Source of the DNA: Tissierellia bacterium
Lineage (GTDB): Bacteria; Bacillota; Clostridia; Tissierellales; Peptoniphilaceae
Reading direction: 5' to 3'
Assembly: GCA_012728295.1 (NCBI GenBank)
Contig: JAAYFJ010000039.1
Span: forward strand, 18,226-82,225
DNA length: 64,000 nucleotides
The translations under genes and the position numbers were made by a program. Shown here piece after piece: positions 16,838 through 25,644 of this stretch. The number at the start of each line of letters is the position of its first letter. Position 1 is the first letter of the stretch. The notes under the pieces are model-generated. The model ran no database searches. It was given only the letters and a program-made list of their open reading frames with translations, and had not been told where the DNA came from.

Positions 16838-17638
16838 TTATTCTTCCCACTTGATTCCATGGGTTACATCAAATCTCTCGGCAACTTCAATTGTATAATG
16901 CTCTCCTTCAATAAAACCTTGCTCTGTTAAGTTTTTATTTACTTCGTCTAGGGCCAATTTATGTGTGTTATTTTCATTACTCAAGTGCCCCAGTAGGATT
17001 CTTTCCCCATTTCCTTTTAGCAATCTGCTCAGGCATACTCCCGTGTGTTCATTGCTCAAATGCCCTCTATTTCCCATTATCCTCTGTTTTAATTCCAAAG
17101 GATATGGCCCATCTCGAAGTGCCTCTATGTCGTGATTAGCTTCTATAAAAAATAAATCTGACTTTTCCATTGCTCCAATCATATAGGGTGATATCCAGCC
17201 TGTATCTGTGATAAAAGAGGCTTTCTTTTCTTTCCAATTAACGATATACGCCACAGAATCTACCGCATCATGGTGAGTTGGCAACGCAAATAACCCCACA
17301 TCTCCAATGGAAACGGTGGAATTACTATCTATGATACGAGTTAACTCTCTGGGTACTTCTTTAATAATAGGTGTCATAGCAGCCCAAGTTCCAGCTGTTG
17401 CATAAATAGGTATATTATGGCGCCTTGCCAACACGCCTGCAGCCTGAATATGATCTCTGTGTTCATGGGTAATAAAGATAGCATCCAGTTCAGAAGCTAA
17501 TACCTTCACCTGTTTTAAGAGAAGCTCGACCCTTTTACCGCTAAAACCCGCATCTATTAATATTTTCGCTTTATCCGTTTGAATAAATTGACAATTACCA
17601 TCGCTCCCACTAGATAGGGAGCAGCAAAAAAATGACAT
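16838..17638 (-). CDS. walJ: MBL-fold exonuclease-like hydrolase WalJ (YycJ)
   Basis: 266 residues of the YycJ/WalJ metallo-beta-lactamase family. The two-metal motif is THEHRDH (HxHxDH), preceded by LIDAGFSGKRVE. Further ligands occur in LPTHHDA, ITDTGW, SNEHTG and LGHLSNENN. In other Bacillota it is encoded with the WalKR two-component system and affects coordination of cell division with replication; walK and walR are not in this neighbourhood. Start follows GGAGG. Cotranscribed with surE. Confidence 0.88.
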   Translation of the reverse strand: MSFFCCSLSSGSDGNCQFIQTDKAKILIDAGFSGKRVELLLKQVKVLASELDAIFITHEHRDHIQAAGVLARRHNIPIYATAGTWAAMTPIIKEVPRELTRIIDSNSTVSIGDVGLFALPTHHDAVDSVAYIVNWKEKKASFITDTGWISPYMIGAMEKSDLFFIEANHDIEALRDGPYPLELKQRIMGNRGHLSNEHTGVCLSRLLKGNGERILLGHLSNENNTHKLALDEVNKNLTEQGFIEGEHYTIEVAERFDVTHGIKWEE

Positions 17639-17831
17639 ATTAAAACCTCCGCTAACATTATACCCTAAAGTTAACCTTTTGAGTATAAATAAAAATTAGT
17701 ATCAATTCAAACAAAAATTCTTGCTTTCTAGTAATAATAAAGCTAATATTTGGCAAACATTGGTTATACTAATATTTATTGTGGTATCATTATTAACAAA
17801 CGATATGCATAAAAAAGAAAGGACTAAAACT

Positions 17832-18026
17832 ATGAAAAAAATATACCGTTCTAAAACAAATCGTATTATAGGTGGAGTTTGTGGTGGCATTGGTGAGTAT
17901 TTTGACATTGACCCTAGTGTAATAAGAGTTATTTGGGTTCTATTAACCATGCTTGGAGCTTTTGGGCTGATTCCGTATCTATTATGCTGGCTAATCATTC
18001 CCCAGGAAAAAAATGGGTTTTATTAA
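17832..18026 (+). CDS. PspC-domain membrane protein
   Basis: 64 residues, a stand-alone PspC domain: KKIYRSKTNRIIGGVCGGIGEYF, then DIDPSVIRVIWVLL, then one strong hydrophobic segment (residues about 33-55) and the closing IIPQE. Such small proteins sit in the inner membrane and are linked to envelope stress in other bacteria. I chose the ATG at 17832 behind AAAGGA; the long upstream extension reads like intergenic sequence. The SagB-type gene follows after 12 bases. Confidence 0.88.
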   Translation: MKKIYRSKTNRIIGGVCGGIGEYFDIDPSVIRVIWVLLTMLGAFGLIPYLLCWLIIPQEKNGFY

Positions 18027-18038
18027 GGATTTTCCAAT

Positions 18039-18773
18039 ATGAAAACAAACTATCCCGAGGGAAGAAATTTTATCTCAGATAGAATGAGGCTAGAGGCCGA
18101 TTTTTCTAAATCAGATCAAAATATGGAAATTCCCATGCCTTCGCCTTGCCTAGATTACAATAAGCCCTGTGATATCTTGTTGTCTGAAGTAAAGTCTATT
18201 AATCTAGATTTGACAGCTCTAATTGAAAATCGTGAAAGCTTAAGGGATTATTCCATATCTCCTGCTCCAAAGGAAGCTTTGTCGGCCATATTGAAGTTTT
18301 CTCAAGGCATTAGGCGAAGAATGGGTGTACACTACTTGCGCAACGTGCCTTCAGCTGGTAATCGCCATGCCTTAGAGTGTTATGTCTTGGTAAATAACGT
18401 TGAAAACATAAAATCGGGAGTATATAGATACCACCCAATTGAACATGGCTTGGTGAAAATCTCGAAAATTTTAGATAAAAGAGATATTGTCAAAGCTGTA
18501 ATGGGACAATCATTTGTAGCCAAAGCTCCATTTGTCTTGGCCTATACTGCAGTACCCTATAGAATGGAGTGGAGATATATAGAAACTGCCCACAGGGTAA
18601 TTCTACTGGATGCAGGACACGCTTGCCAAAATGCCATTCTTGCTGCTGAAGCATTTGATATGGGCGTATGTCCAATTGCCGCCTATAATCAAGAGCTGAT
18701 GGATGCTCTATTGCAATTAGACGGCGATACGGAACTTACCATCTATATGGCAGCCTTTGGGGTAAAAAAATAA
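18039..18773 (+). CDS. SagB/ThcOx-type nitroreductase-family oxidoreductase
   Basis: 244 residues. FMN-binding nitroreductase fold of the SagB-type branch: ENRESLRDYS (FMN phosphate contact), PSAGNRHALECYVLV, ESGVYRY-like SGVYRYHP, and the C-terminal HACQNAILAAEAFDMGVCPIAAYN. SagB proteins oxidise azolines in TOMM peptide biosynthesis, but no cyclodehydratase or precursor peptide lies nearby, so this lone member is probably a general dehydrogenase. It follows a PspC gene, and its TAA overlaps the ATG of the next gene by one base. Confidence 0.85.
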   Translation: MKTNYPEGRNFISDRMRLEADFSKSDQNMEIPMPSPCLDYNKPCDILLSEVKSINLDLTALIENRESLRDYSISPAPKEALSAILKFSQGIRRRMGVHYLRNVPSAGNRHALECYVLVNNVENIKSGVYRYHPIEHGLVKISKILDKRDIVKAVMGQSFVAKAPFVLAYTAVPYRMEWRYIETAHRVILLDAGHACQNAILAAEAFDMGVCPIAAYNQELMDALLQLDGDTELTIYMAAFGVKK

Positions 18774-19168
18774 TGAAAAAAAAATCTCTTGCTCCACTTA
18801 TAATTGGAATCATAATGTTTTCCTCTTTAATAGGAATCTATTATCTAAAGCAATATTCCCCTAGAATGCTTTTAAAGGCACCTGCTATATCTTATGAGAT
18901 CTATGATAGCAAAACAGGTGAAATGACAATCATTGATAATTCTATGGACCTAGATGCCATTAATAAATCGCTCATGGAAATAAAAATTAAACCCGGTAGA
19001 AGAATTTGGGGAGCCCATCCGCGATATTTATTAATTGGACTTGATAGTAGTGGTGTTTCCGTATGTTCTTTTGAATTTGATGATATAAAGTTTGAAAAAG
19101 ACGGACATTTACTAATTCCTATTCAAGGTAAATATCCCTATGAAATATTAAAACCCTACATTGAATAA
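18773..19168 (+). CDS. hypothetical membrane-anchored protein
   Basis: 131 residues, not recognised. A lysine-rich start precedes one hydrophobic segment (about 7-26), which could be an uncleaved anchor or a signal peptide; no lipobox is seen. The rest is a small mixed alpha/beta domain. Coupled to the SagB-type gene by a TAATG overlap, so the two products may be related in function. Ends at a strong terminator. Confidence 0.75.
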   Translation: MKKKSLAPLIIGIIMFSSLIGIYYLKQYSPRMLLKAPAISYEIYDSKTGEMTIIDNSMDLDAINKSLMEIKIKPGRRIWGAHPRYLLIGLDSSGVSVCSFEFDDIKFEKDGHLLIPIQGKYPYEILKPYIE

Positions 19169-19195
19169 GCTCGGTACCGGTGGTACCGAGCTTAT
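19165..19195. terminator. bidirectional terminator
   Basis: 14-bp perfect stem with a GGT loop between convergent genes. It begins inside the stop codon of the upstream gene and ends in a T-rich tail. Confidence 0.9.
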
Positions 19196-19199
19196 ATTA

Positions 19200-20144
19200 T
19201 TATTCTACAATTGAATTTATTAACTCTGGGTGTAAAGGTAATTCAGGGTGAGAATAGCTTTCAACTTGCTCTTGCTGACCATCCACCTCAACTAATACAT
19301 GGTTCATCCCTTTTAATATCTTAGGGGTAACTCCCGATGCCTCACCTAACTTTTCAGCATTTGCTATGGTTACCTGAATGTCCGCATCACCTTGAATAAC
19401 TACTACTTCACACTTTAGCTTTGCAATTTCCTCAGCTGGTTCATATTTCATCCAACTAATCAAATATGGCTGAACAGACGGTCTAAATAGAGCCATTAAA
19501 TAGTCCGGTATCTCATCTACCATCTCTCCATTTTTCAATTTTTCTATTATCTTATCACAAGCCTCAATTATTTCAGGGGGATTGGCCTTATTCTCCCTTA
19601 TTTGCCAATTAATAATATCTGCAATATTTTCTCCCGGTCCAGCTAGTGAGATTACCTTTTGTACCTCCGTTTTTTGAGCTGCAATAATAGACACTGTAGA
19701 ACCTTCGCTGTGTCCGATTAACCAGATATTCTTCCCTTCAAAATGTTCAATTATTTTCACTAGGTCGTTGATGACATCGTCATAATCCGATTCCGCCTCT
19801 TTGCCTTCAAACCCTGCTTTTGATTGCCCCACTCCACGTTTATCGTAGCGGAATGAACTGATTCCATTTTCCTTTAGCCCCATGTCTAATTTTTTATATG
19901 CATCAGTATTTAATCCTACCGCACTGTTTCCATTTCTATCAGTTGGACCTGAGCCTGGTACAATTATCGCCAAGGCTTTCTCGTTGTCTGCTTCCAACAG
20001 AGTTCCGCTAAGCTCAGCATTTTCAATAGCTATCTTAATTTCCTGTTCAACCAGAGCTTCTGGCTCCATATTCTCTTTGTTACAAGCTGTGATAAATATT
20101 AATAACATCGAAATCATTATCAAAATCCAACTTCTTTTTCTCAT
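19200..20144 (-). CDS. alpha/beta-hydrolase lipoprotein
   Basis: 314 residues. A signal peptide ends in the lipobox IFITAC with C21, so it should be lipid-anchored outside the membrane. The hydrolase domain shows the oxyanion region PGSGPTDRNGN, then FRYDKRGVGQS, the nucleophile elbow GHSEG (S146), an acid in VVIQGDAD and the histidine of GMNHVL. This is the pattern of esterase-like serine hydrolases often annotated as dienelactone hydrolase or YuxL-like. The substrate is unknown. The ATG follows GGAGG. Confidence 0.87.
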   Translation of the reverse strand: MRKRSWILIMISMLLIFITACNKENMEPEALVEQEIKIAIENAELSGTLLEADNEKALAIIVPGSGPTDRNGNSAVGLNTDAYKKLDMGLKENGISSFRYDKRGVGQSKAGFEGKEAESDYDDVINDLVKIIEHFEGKNIWLIGHSEGSTVSIIAAQKTEVQKVISLAGPGENIADIINWQIRENKANPPEIIEACDKIIEKLKNGEMVDEIPDYLMALFRPSVQPYLISWMKYEPAEEIAKLKCEVVVIQGDADIQVTIANAEKLGEASGVTPKILKGMNHVLVEVDGQQEQVESYSHPELPLHPELINSIVE

Positions 20145-20204
20145 GCTTTCCTCCGTATTTAATTTATTTTTTTATTATATCACTATTAATACAAAAGACC
20201 AATA

Positions 20205-20282
20205 CTATCCACAGCTTATGAACAGAATATATGGCATAAAATACGCGTTCTTCATTATCTGTTGATAACTTATTGTGGATAT
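20205..20282. other. three DnaA-box-like nonamers in a divergent promoter region
   Basis: ctatccaca at 20205-20213, tgttgataa at 20260-20268 and tgtggatat at 20274-20282 each differ by about one base from the consensus TTATCCACA. They lie within 78 bases between two divergent genes, 20 kb from dnaA. Possible uses are DnaA titration or DnaA-dependent control of the flanking genes; chance is also possible in AT-rich DNA. Confidence 0.5.
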
Positions 20283-20353
20283 ACTATTTTATGGTCTGAT
20301 GGTTGATTATTTAACAAGGTATTGTTAGAATATATAATATTAAGGAGGTTAAC

Positions 20354-20854
20354 GTGAAAAATTTATCTACTAAACAACTTACAACTTATGGGCTATTTAT
20401 TGCACTGGTGGTAGTTGCAACTGTAGTCCTGGTATTACCCGCATTTTTCACAAGGGGATTTGTGAATTTAGGTGATACGATGGTATTATTTTCCTCGTTT
20501 TTATGGGGAGGGGTTCCAGGCATGATAATTGGTGGACTTGGCTCAGCTATTGCCGATATGACCCTAGGCTATTATATCTACGCACCCATTACCTTAATTG
20601 TAAAGGGATTGGAAGGCTTTATAGCAGGAAAGCTATTCTTTGCTTTTAAGAAGAGAAAATCCACCTCTATATGGATTAGCTATTTATCCGCACTTTGGAT
20701 GGCTTTCGGTTACTATGTCGCTGAGATATTTCTATATGGTCATGAAGCTGCACTTGCCAGTACAGTCGGAAATCTTATCCAAGCATTTACTGCTGCCACT
20801 GCTGCATGGATTTTATATTATGCCATTGGAGAGCGCATTCGTTCTAAAGAATAA
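20354..20854 (+). CDS. ECF-type transporter substrate-binding S component
   Basis: 166 residues, about five hydrophobic segments: TYGLFIALVVVATVVL, then LGDTMVLFSSFLWGGVPGMIIGGLGSAIAD, which is the typical signature of a vitamin S component, then two C-terminal helices. It would embed in the membrane, bind a vitamin or similar solute and dock onto a shared EcfAA'T module that is not in this window. GTG start at 20354 preceded by GGAGG. The substrate cannot be read from the sequence. Alone in its operon, with DnaA-box-like sites upstream. Confidence 0.85.
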   Translation: MKNLSTKQLTTYGLFIALVVVATVVLVLPAFFTRGFVNLGDTMVLFSSFLWGGVPGMIIGGLGSAIADMTLGYYIYAPITLIVKGLEGFIAGKLFFAFKKRKSTSIWISYLSALWMAFGYYVAEIFLYGHEAALASTVGNLIQAFTAATAAWILYYAIGERIRSKE

Positions 20855-20873
20855 TTGAAAATATCTTAAAAAT

Positions 20874-20917
20874 AAAACATCACACTTCCAATAATTTTAC
20901 TGGAAGTGTGATGTTTT
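20874..20917. terminator. bidirectional terminator
   Basis: 17-bp perfect stem with a 10-base loop, A-run on one side and T-run on the other, between the convergent S-component and rubrerythrin genes. Confidence 0.9.
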
Positions 20918-20927
20918 GTATTATCTA

Positions 20928-21512
20928 TTAATACGTTTCTACAAATAGCTCAAAATGCTCTTGAGGGTGTACACATGCTGGACATTCTATTGGAGCTTCC
21001 ATACCCTCATGAATGTATCCACAGTTATTACATTTCCATTCTACAACTGTATCTCTCTTAAACACTCGACCTGTCTCTATATTACTTAATAGTTTTCTAA
21101 ATCTAATCTCATGGCGTTCTTCAACTTCTGCAATTTCTGTAAAAGCTACAGCGATTTCATCGAAACCTTCTTCTTTTGCAATCTTTGCAAAATTAGGATA
21201 CATATCAGTTGCTTCTTCATTTTCACCATCAGCAGAAGCTTTTAGATTTACAGGTGTGTCAGCAAATACCATTGGATAGTTCCAATTTGGATTTTCAACT
21301 TCTCCTGCTAAATCAGCTACCATAAATCTATAGAAACGCTTTGCGTGTTCCTTTTCATTATCTGCTGTTTCTTGGAAAATATTTTGAATTTGTACGTAAC
21401 CATCCTTCTTTGCCTGCTTTGCATAATATGTGTAACGCATTGCAGCTTGACATTCTCCCATCCAAGCAGCCATCAAGTTCTTAGCGGTTTGAGTTCCTTT
21501 TAATGATTTCAT
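20928..21512 (-). CDS. rbr: rubrerythrin
   Basis: 194 residues. Detoxifies hydrogen peroxide in anaerobes through a non-haem diiron site fed by a rubredoxin-type iron centre. The four-helix part has E20 in [21 protein letters not shown] near 51-60, and [13 protein letters not shown]. The C-terminal domain has CNNCGY and CPACVHP, the four iron ligands. Start: AAAGGAG before the second of two nested ATGs. A GGCC-TATC-GGCC hairpin lies just above the ribosome site and a PerR/Fur-like half site 45 bases upstream, which suggests peroxide or metal control. Confidence 0.95.
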   Translation of the reverse strand: MKSLKGTQTAKNLMAAWMGECQAAMRYTYYAKQAKKDGYVQIQNIFQETADNEKEHAKRFYRFMVADLAGEVENPNWNYPMVFADTPVNLKASADGENEEATDMYPNFAKIAKEEGFDEIAVAFTEIAEVEERHEIRFRKLLSNIETGRVFKRDTVVEWKCNNCGYIHEGMEAPIECPACVHPQEHFELFVETY

Positions 21513-21555
21513 TCATTTCTCCTTTCTACGGCCTATCGGCCAACACATCTTCTTT

Positions 21556-21570
21556 TGATAATTATTGTTT
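21556..21570 (-). promoter_or_regulatory. weak PerR/Fur-like site upstream of rubrerythrin
   Basis: TGATAATTATTGTTT matches 11 of 14 defined positions of the Fur consensus TGATAATnATTATCA and 10 of 14 of the PerR consensus; one half is good, the other poor. Rubrerythrin is a typical PerR target in clostridia, which is the main reason to report it. Confidence 0.3.
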
Positions 21571-21686
21571 TTTTACTACAGTTAGTTATACCCCTTGTTT
21601 GCTAACTATAACTAGTACTAGGTAAAATTAGCCTTATCTAATTGAGTTGTTGAGCAATTTGGCTCTTTTACCTTTTTCTCCTTACG

Positions 21687-22451
21687 CTATTTCAACTGCG
21701 CTAATAAACTTTTATAACCATCTATTAAAATTCCCACATCCATGGATATGGCAATCCCTTGATAGCCTCTTTCCATTTGCTCTTTTGCTGCCAATGTATT
21801 GGGTGCATAGATAAAGGCAGGTTTGTTTTCATTTTTTGCCGCTTTTACAATCCTATCTAATGCCTGTTGAAATTTCGGATTATGGAAATCTCCTGGTATT
21901 CCCATAGCGATAGACAGATCAAAAGGTCCTACAAATATGCCATCTACACCTTTTAGGCCCATAATCTCCTCAATGACATTTAACGCACCTAAGGTTTCGC
22001 ATTGGGGAATAAGCATATTTCCTTTATTAGTAGATTCCATATATTGAGATATAGAAGCATCTCCTAAATCGTGACCATATCCAGCAGGCCTTGCAGTGAA
22101 GAAACCCCTTTCTCCCATGGGGGCGTATTTCGCCCATTTAATCAAATCTTTTACTTCCTCTACAGAATGAACACAGGGAACTATTAGTCCCTTTACGCCA
22201 ATATCTAACATTTTTAGAACAGATGCTCTACTTATTTCTTGAATTCTTGCAAAGGGCACAATATTTCTTACTTCTGCTGCTCTGACCCATTCCATAGTAA
22301 CTTGAGGATTAAACGGGCCGTGTTCACAATCTATAATCGCAAAATCCAAACCTGCAATTCCCATGGCTTCCATAGCTGCTCCTGAGCCCAGTTCGAAAAA
22401 ACTTCCATAAACTGCTTTTCCCGCTGTTAATTTGTCTTTAATAGAATTCAT
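21687..22451 (-). CDS. HpcH/HpaI-family aldolase
   Basis: 254 residues. Class II pyruvate-type aldolase fold that cleaves or forms 2-keto-3-deoxy acids with a divalent metal. Visible: FAIIDCEHGPFN, the Arg in PFARI, GVKGLIVPCVHS, PQCET (metal Glu) and GVDGIFVGPFDLS (metal Asp). The ATG at 22451 sits behind GGGGGAT; a TTG four codons earlier is less likely. It starts 22 bases after rlmH and may be in the same transcript. The natural substrate is open; rhamnonate- and heptenedioate-type aldolases both look like this. Confidence 0.88.
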   Translation of the reverse strand: MNSIKDKLTAGKAVYGSFFELGSGAAMEAMGIAGLDFAIIDCEHGPFNPQVTMEWVRAAEVRNIVPFARIQEISRASVLKMLDIGVKGLIVPCVHSVEEVKDLIKWAKYAPMGERGFFTARPAGYGHDLGDASISQYMESTNKGNMLIPQCETLGALNVIEEIMGLKGVDGIFVGPFDLSIAMGIPGDFHNPKFQQALDRIVKAAKNENKPAFIYAPNTLAAKEQMERGYQGIAISMDVGILIDGYKSLLAQLK

Positions 22452-22473
22452 TAGATCCCCCAATTATTTCCAG

Positions 22474-22950
22474 CTATTTATGATATGGATGTCCGTTTAT
22501 TATTCTATAAGCCCTATATAGTTGTTCTACAAATATAAGCCTCATCAATTGGTGCGGAAACGTCAACGCTGAAAACGAAATCTTCTCATCACATTTTTCA
22601 TATACTTCATCCGACAATCCCAAAGAACCTCCGATAATAAAGTTTACCTGCGAATCACCCATAATTCCATCATTTTCAAACCTCTTTGCCAACTGCTCTG
22701 AACTATATGTTTTTCCATTAATTGCCAAGGCATAGGTTTTTCCTGAAGGCAATTTTGACAAAATCTTTTGTCCTTCTTCATGCAATACCTTTAATTTACC
22801 TGCTTCAGATAGATTTTCAGGAGCAGCCACATCGGGAACTTCTACTATGTTTAATTCCACATACCCTTTGAGCCTTTTTTCATACTCCCTAATTCCTTCG
22901 ATAATATATTTTTCTTTTATTTTGCCAACTGCAATAATCGTAACTTTCAT
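22474..22950 (-). CDS. rlmH: 23S rRNA (pseudouridine1915-N3)-methyltransferase RlmH
   Basis: 158 residues, the standard length. A SPOUT-fold enzyme that methylates pseudouridine 1915 in helix 69 of 23S rRNA on assembled 70S ribosomes. Signatures: KVTIIAVGKIKEKY at the start, FIIGGSLGLSDEV (SAM knot) near 105 and LTFPHQLMRLIFVEQLYRAYRI near the end, closing in GHPYHK. It overlaps the upstream isochorismatase-like gene by one base (TAATG). Confidence 0.97.
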   Translation of the reverse strand: MKVTIIAVGKIKEKYIIEGIREYEKRLKGYVELNIVEVPDVAAPENLSEAGKLKVLHEEGQKILSKLPSGKTYALAINGKTYSSEQLAKRFENDGIMGDSQVNFIIGGSLGLSDEVYEKCDEKISFSALTFPHQLMRLIFVEQLYRAYRIINGHPYHK

Positions 22951-23696
22951 TAGATTAGTCTTACCCCTAGATTTTCCAAATCTAATATAGTGTCAATATG
23001 AGAATCAAACGTCTTATATCCCAATCCATCAGACAGTAGTTCAACTTTGTAACCTGATTCTACCAATGTCATGGCAGTTTCCTTTATGCATTCTTCGGAA
23101 ACAAATCCACACAGCACCACATTTGATCTTAGCATTTCATTCAATGGATCGCCTTTTCTATTGATAGCTCCCAGCGCAGAATATTCTTTGGTGTTTTCCT
23201 TTGTACCCTTGTAGTATGTGTTCTCTTCAACTGCCCTTTGCTTAGGGTTTTCCAGGTTTTTAAATGATAAGAATATTTCCGCTCCGTCTGTGTCTTTAAC
23301 TACATGAACTGGCTCGTTGCCTCCATTAATTGTAAATCCAATATAATTTTCAGGGTGCTCATTCGCTGTATAAAAAGTCTTTATTTCTGGATTTGCCTTA
23401 ATATACTTTAATATATTGTCAATTGCCTCCATACTATTTTCACAAGCTACTGCACCATCTATGAAATCATTTTGAGCATCTACTATAAGCAATGAAGTGT
23501 TTTCTGCCTTTTCTTTTCTTGCATCTTCCTTAGCATCATTGGCCATTTTTACTTTGGCATGTTTTAAAGTTATAAGATGAATAACACCTGCCACTACTAC
23601 TGCCCCTATTAATAGCGGCCATAATCTAAATTTAGGAATATTTGCCACCATGTTCATTGCCATAATGCCCATGGAACGTCCAACCTCAATATTCAT
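22950..23696 (-). CDS. isochorismatase-like cysteine hydrolase with N-terminal membrane anchor
   Basis: 248 residues. Residues about 27-44 form one hydrophobic segment (LWPLLIGAVVVAGVIHLI), followed by a charged linker. The catalytic domain starts near 68 with LLIVDAQNDF (catalytic Asp), has NTYYKGT (catalytic Lys) and VVLCGFVSEECIKETA with the nucleophile Cys. This is the nicotinamidase/isochorismatase triad Asp-Lys-Cys. A membrane anchor is unusual for the superfamily. The topology is uncertain. It lies between rocB and rlmH and is coupled to rlmH. Confidence 0.82.
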   Translation of the reverse strand: MNIEVGRSMGIMAMNMVANIPKFRLWPLLIGAVVVAGVIHLITLKHAKVKMANDAKEDARKEKAENTSLLIVDAQNDFIDGAVACENSMEAIDNILKYIKANPEIKTFYTANEHPENYIGFTINGGNEPVHVVKDTDGAEIFLSFKNLENPKQRAVEENTYYKGTKENTKEYSALGAINRKGDPLNEMLRSNVVLCGFVSEECIKETAMTLVESGYKVELLSDGLGYKTFDSHIDTILDLENLGVRLI

Positions 23697-23717
23697 ATGC
23701 TTTCCTCTCCTTGACTT

Positions 23718-25361
23718 TTATTTTTGAAGCCTTAATATAGTTTCGTGAATCATGCGAGGTAATATATCGTACACATAATCCTTGTCGACTCTTTCAGTTA
23801 TCTGATGACCATCATAGCCCCAAGTTCCCATATTTACTACAGGCATAGAAACAGTCTCTATTGCCTTAGTTGGGTGCTCATACACATATCCCCAACCAGG
23901 AGTATTCTCTTGGAGAGACTTCATTCCTTTCCTATCCTTAGGCAAGTATAAGAAACTGGCATCAGAAATATATGGATAGAATAATCTGGTCTCCACCATA
24001 TCTCCCGCAACTGCTTTAGCAGCTTCAGTAGTTGCATTCATCAAGGCGCTGTGCAGATGGTTTCCCTCATCTAGAACCACTGGCGGATAATAGGTTGAAC
24101 TGTTAAACACTATGACCACAGGAGCTTGCTGAGTGCTCCAACGATTCCAAGCTTCTCTCACCATGGCTAAATTATATTCTCTAATATCCATATCCGGTTG
24201 CTCTTTCAATAAGTTTTCAGCAAAAATTCTCATGTAGGAAGTATATTTTTCGCCATGGACTGTAGCCAAATCACCTGAGAACTCTTCCCAAGAATATACT
24301 TGTCCTTCCCAAGTCAAACCATCATTTTTAATTTGTTTTAATTGGCAGAAGCGATTATATCTCTGCCCCATCATCTTTATTACATCATCAAAGGCTTCCT
24401 TTGCCACATCTTTCATCTTGCTAATTATTCTATTAGGTTCTGTACCAAGGGTAAAGTAGTTGAAATAACCATATGCTTCCATAGCTGTTTGCACGTCGTA
24501 GTGAGATTTTAAGTCCATCTGTCTCAAACTAACTGGCGGAGGAGCGGTTTCACCACTTTGGTGATCACAAAAATCTGGATTATAACTTAATCTAATGGTG
24601 ATTGAAGCTAGAAGTAAATTCGGATCAAATCCGTTGAAAACCCCACCTACGTGAGAGGTATTACCAACGATGTAAAAAGTTGGTAACATCTTACCAATAC
24701 TTCCCCAATATATTACTTTTTTATCATCAGATTTATTATCAGGAGTAGAGTAGTCTGTATTAATCGCTCCATAATAAGTCAATCCTAGCTCGTCTTTCCA
24801 AGCTGCCAATTGATCCAATGCAGCAGTTATACCTTCAGCATTACCTTCTTCATCGCACTCGGCGATAGATATTAAGGTCCCTTCCAGTTCCTCTGGATGG
24901 CTGGCAAAATATGACATTACAGCTATTTCCGATGCAACTCCAGACTTCATGTCCAAACCGCCTCTACCAAAATCATACTTGCCGCTGTCTAGGTCCTTTA
25001 AAACAGCACTATCTGAGATATGTTGTCTTAAATGTTTTGGCAATTCATCTGGTCTAAAAGCTAATTCTTTTAAATCGCCATAGTCCTCAACCCCTACGGT
25101 ATCTAAATGCCCCATCAAAACTAGCGTTTTTTCAGGATTATTGCCTTTAGTGCCTCGGACCATTGCCAATACATTTGCACGCATACCTTCTGTAACTGGC
25201 ATAAATATTAGTTGGTCTTCGTGCTCTTGAAAATATGGCAATTGCTTATACTCTTCACAAATAGCTTTTGCCACATCCCATTCTCCTGCCGTTCCTACAA
25301 CACTGGGAATATTAACTAACTTGTGAGTAAGTTGGCGAACAATGTCTTTGTAATCAATCAT
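23718..25361 (-). CDS. RocB-like M20-family peptidase
   Basis: 547 residues, the RocB length, longer than ordinary M20 enzymes. Zinc-site motifs: LMGHLDTVG, GRGGLDMKSGVA, ECDEEGNAEG, and a C-terminal MGTWGYDGHQITERV. RocB lies in the arginine-utilisation regulon of Bacillus, but its reaction is not established as far as I know. Here it heads a leftward operon with the anchored hydrolase and rlmH. The ATG follows GGAGG. It suggests amino-acid or peptide breakdown, in keeping with pepT. Confidence 0.87.
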   Translation of the reverse strand: MIDYKDIVRQLTHKLVNIPSVVGTAGEWDVAKAICEEYKQLPYFQEHEDQLIFMPVTEGMRANVLAMVRGTKGNNPEKTLVLMGHLDTVGVEDYGDLKELAFRPDELPKHLRQHISDSAVLKDLDSGKYDFGRGGLDMKSGVASEIAVMSYFASHPEELEGTLISIAECDEEGNAEGITAALDQLAAWKDELGLTYYGAINTDYSTPDNKSDDKKVIYWGSIGKMLPTFYIVGNTSHVGGVFNGFDPNLLLASITIRLSYNPDFCDHQSGETAPPPVSLRQMDLKSHYDVQTAMEAYGYFNYFTLGTEPNRIISKMKDVAKEAFDDVIKMMGQRYNRFCQLKQIKNDGLTWEGQVYSWEEFSGDLATVHGEKYTSYMRIFAENLLKEQPDMDIREYNLAMVREAWNRWSTQQAPVVIVFNSSTYYPPVVLDEGNHLHSALMNATTEAAKAVAGDMVETRLFYPYISDASFLYLPKDRKGMKSLQENTPGWGYVYEHPTKAIETVSMPVVNMGTWGYDGHQITERVDKDYVYDILPRMIHETILRLQK

Positions 25362-25588
25362 AATTTCCTCCTAGAGTCTATAATTCTCGCTTGCTTAAAT
25401 GTGTTGACATACTATTAATAACACTTATTCCGCTTTTGTCTATGCACAGTATTATAACACTTTTTATTGTAATAATCTAACATTAGTAACATTGTATTTA
25501 TTAAATGCGATATCATTGTGTTCACTGCTCTTTAATTATACTACACTACCGCACTTCATGCTATATTTCACAATAATTACCTACGCTG

Positions 25589-25617
25589 TTGTCAACTTTG
25601 CATTAAAGTGACATAAT
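25589..25617 (+). promoter_or_regulatory. promoter of the YoaK-family gene
   Basis: TTGTCA at 25589-25594, 17-base spacer, CATAAT at 25612-25617, and a GAGGTG ribosome site before the ATG at 25645. The rest of the gap 25362-25588 holds only AT-rich sequence with a possible leftward -10 (complement of 25451-25456) for rocB. Confidence 0.65.
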
Positions 25618-25644
25618 ATATATACTTATCTAAGAGGTGATAAT

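Noticed and set aside
17721..17831. Upstream extension of the PspC gene
   Set aside because: The translation is unlike any PspC protein and lies in AT-rich intergenic DNA; AAAGGA supports the later ATG.
20205..20282. Replication origin at the DnaA-box triplet
   Set aside because: No clear unwinding element, few imperfect boxes, and origin genes lie elsewhere.
21580..21625. Inverted repeat around gttagttata upstream of rubrerythrin
   Set aside because: The arms do not match well enough to call an operator or hairpin.
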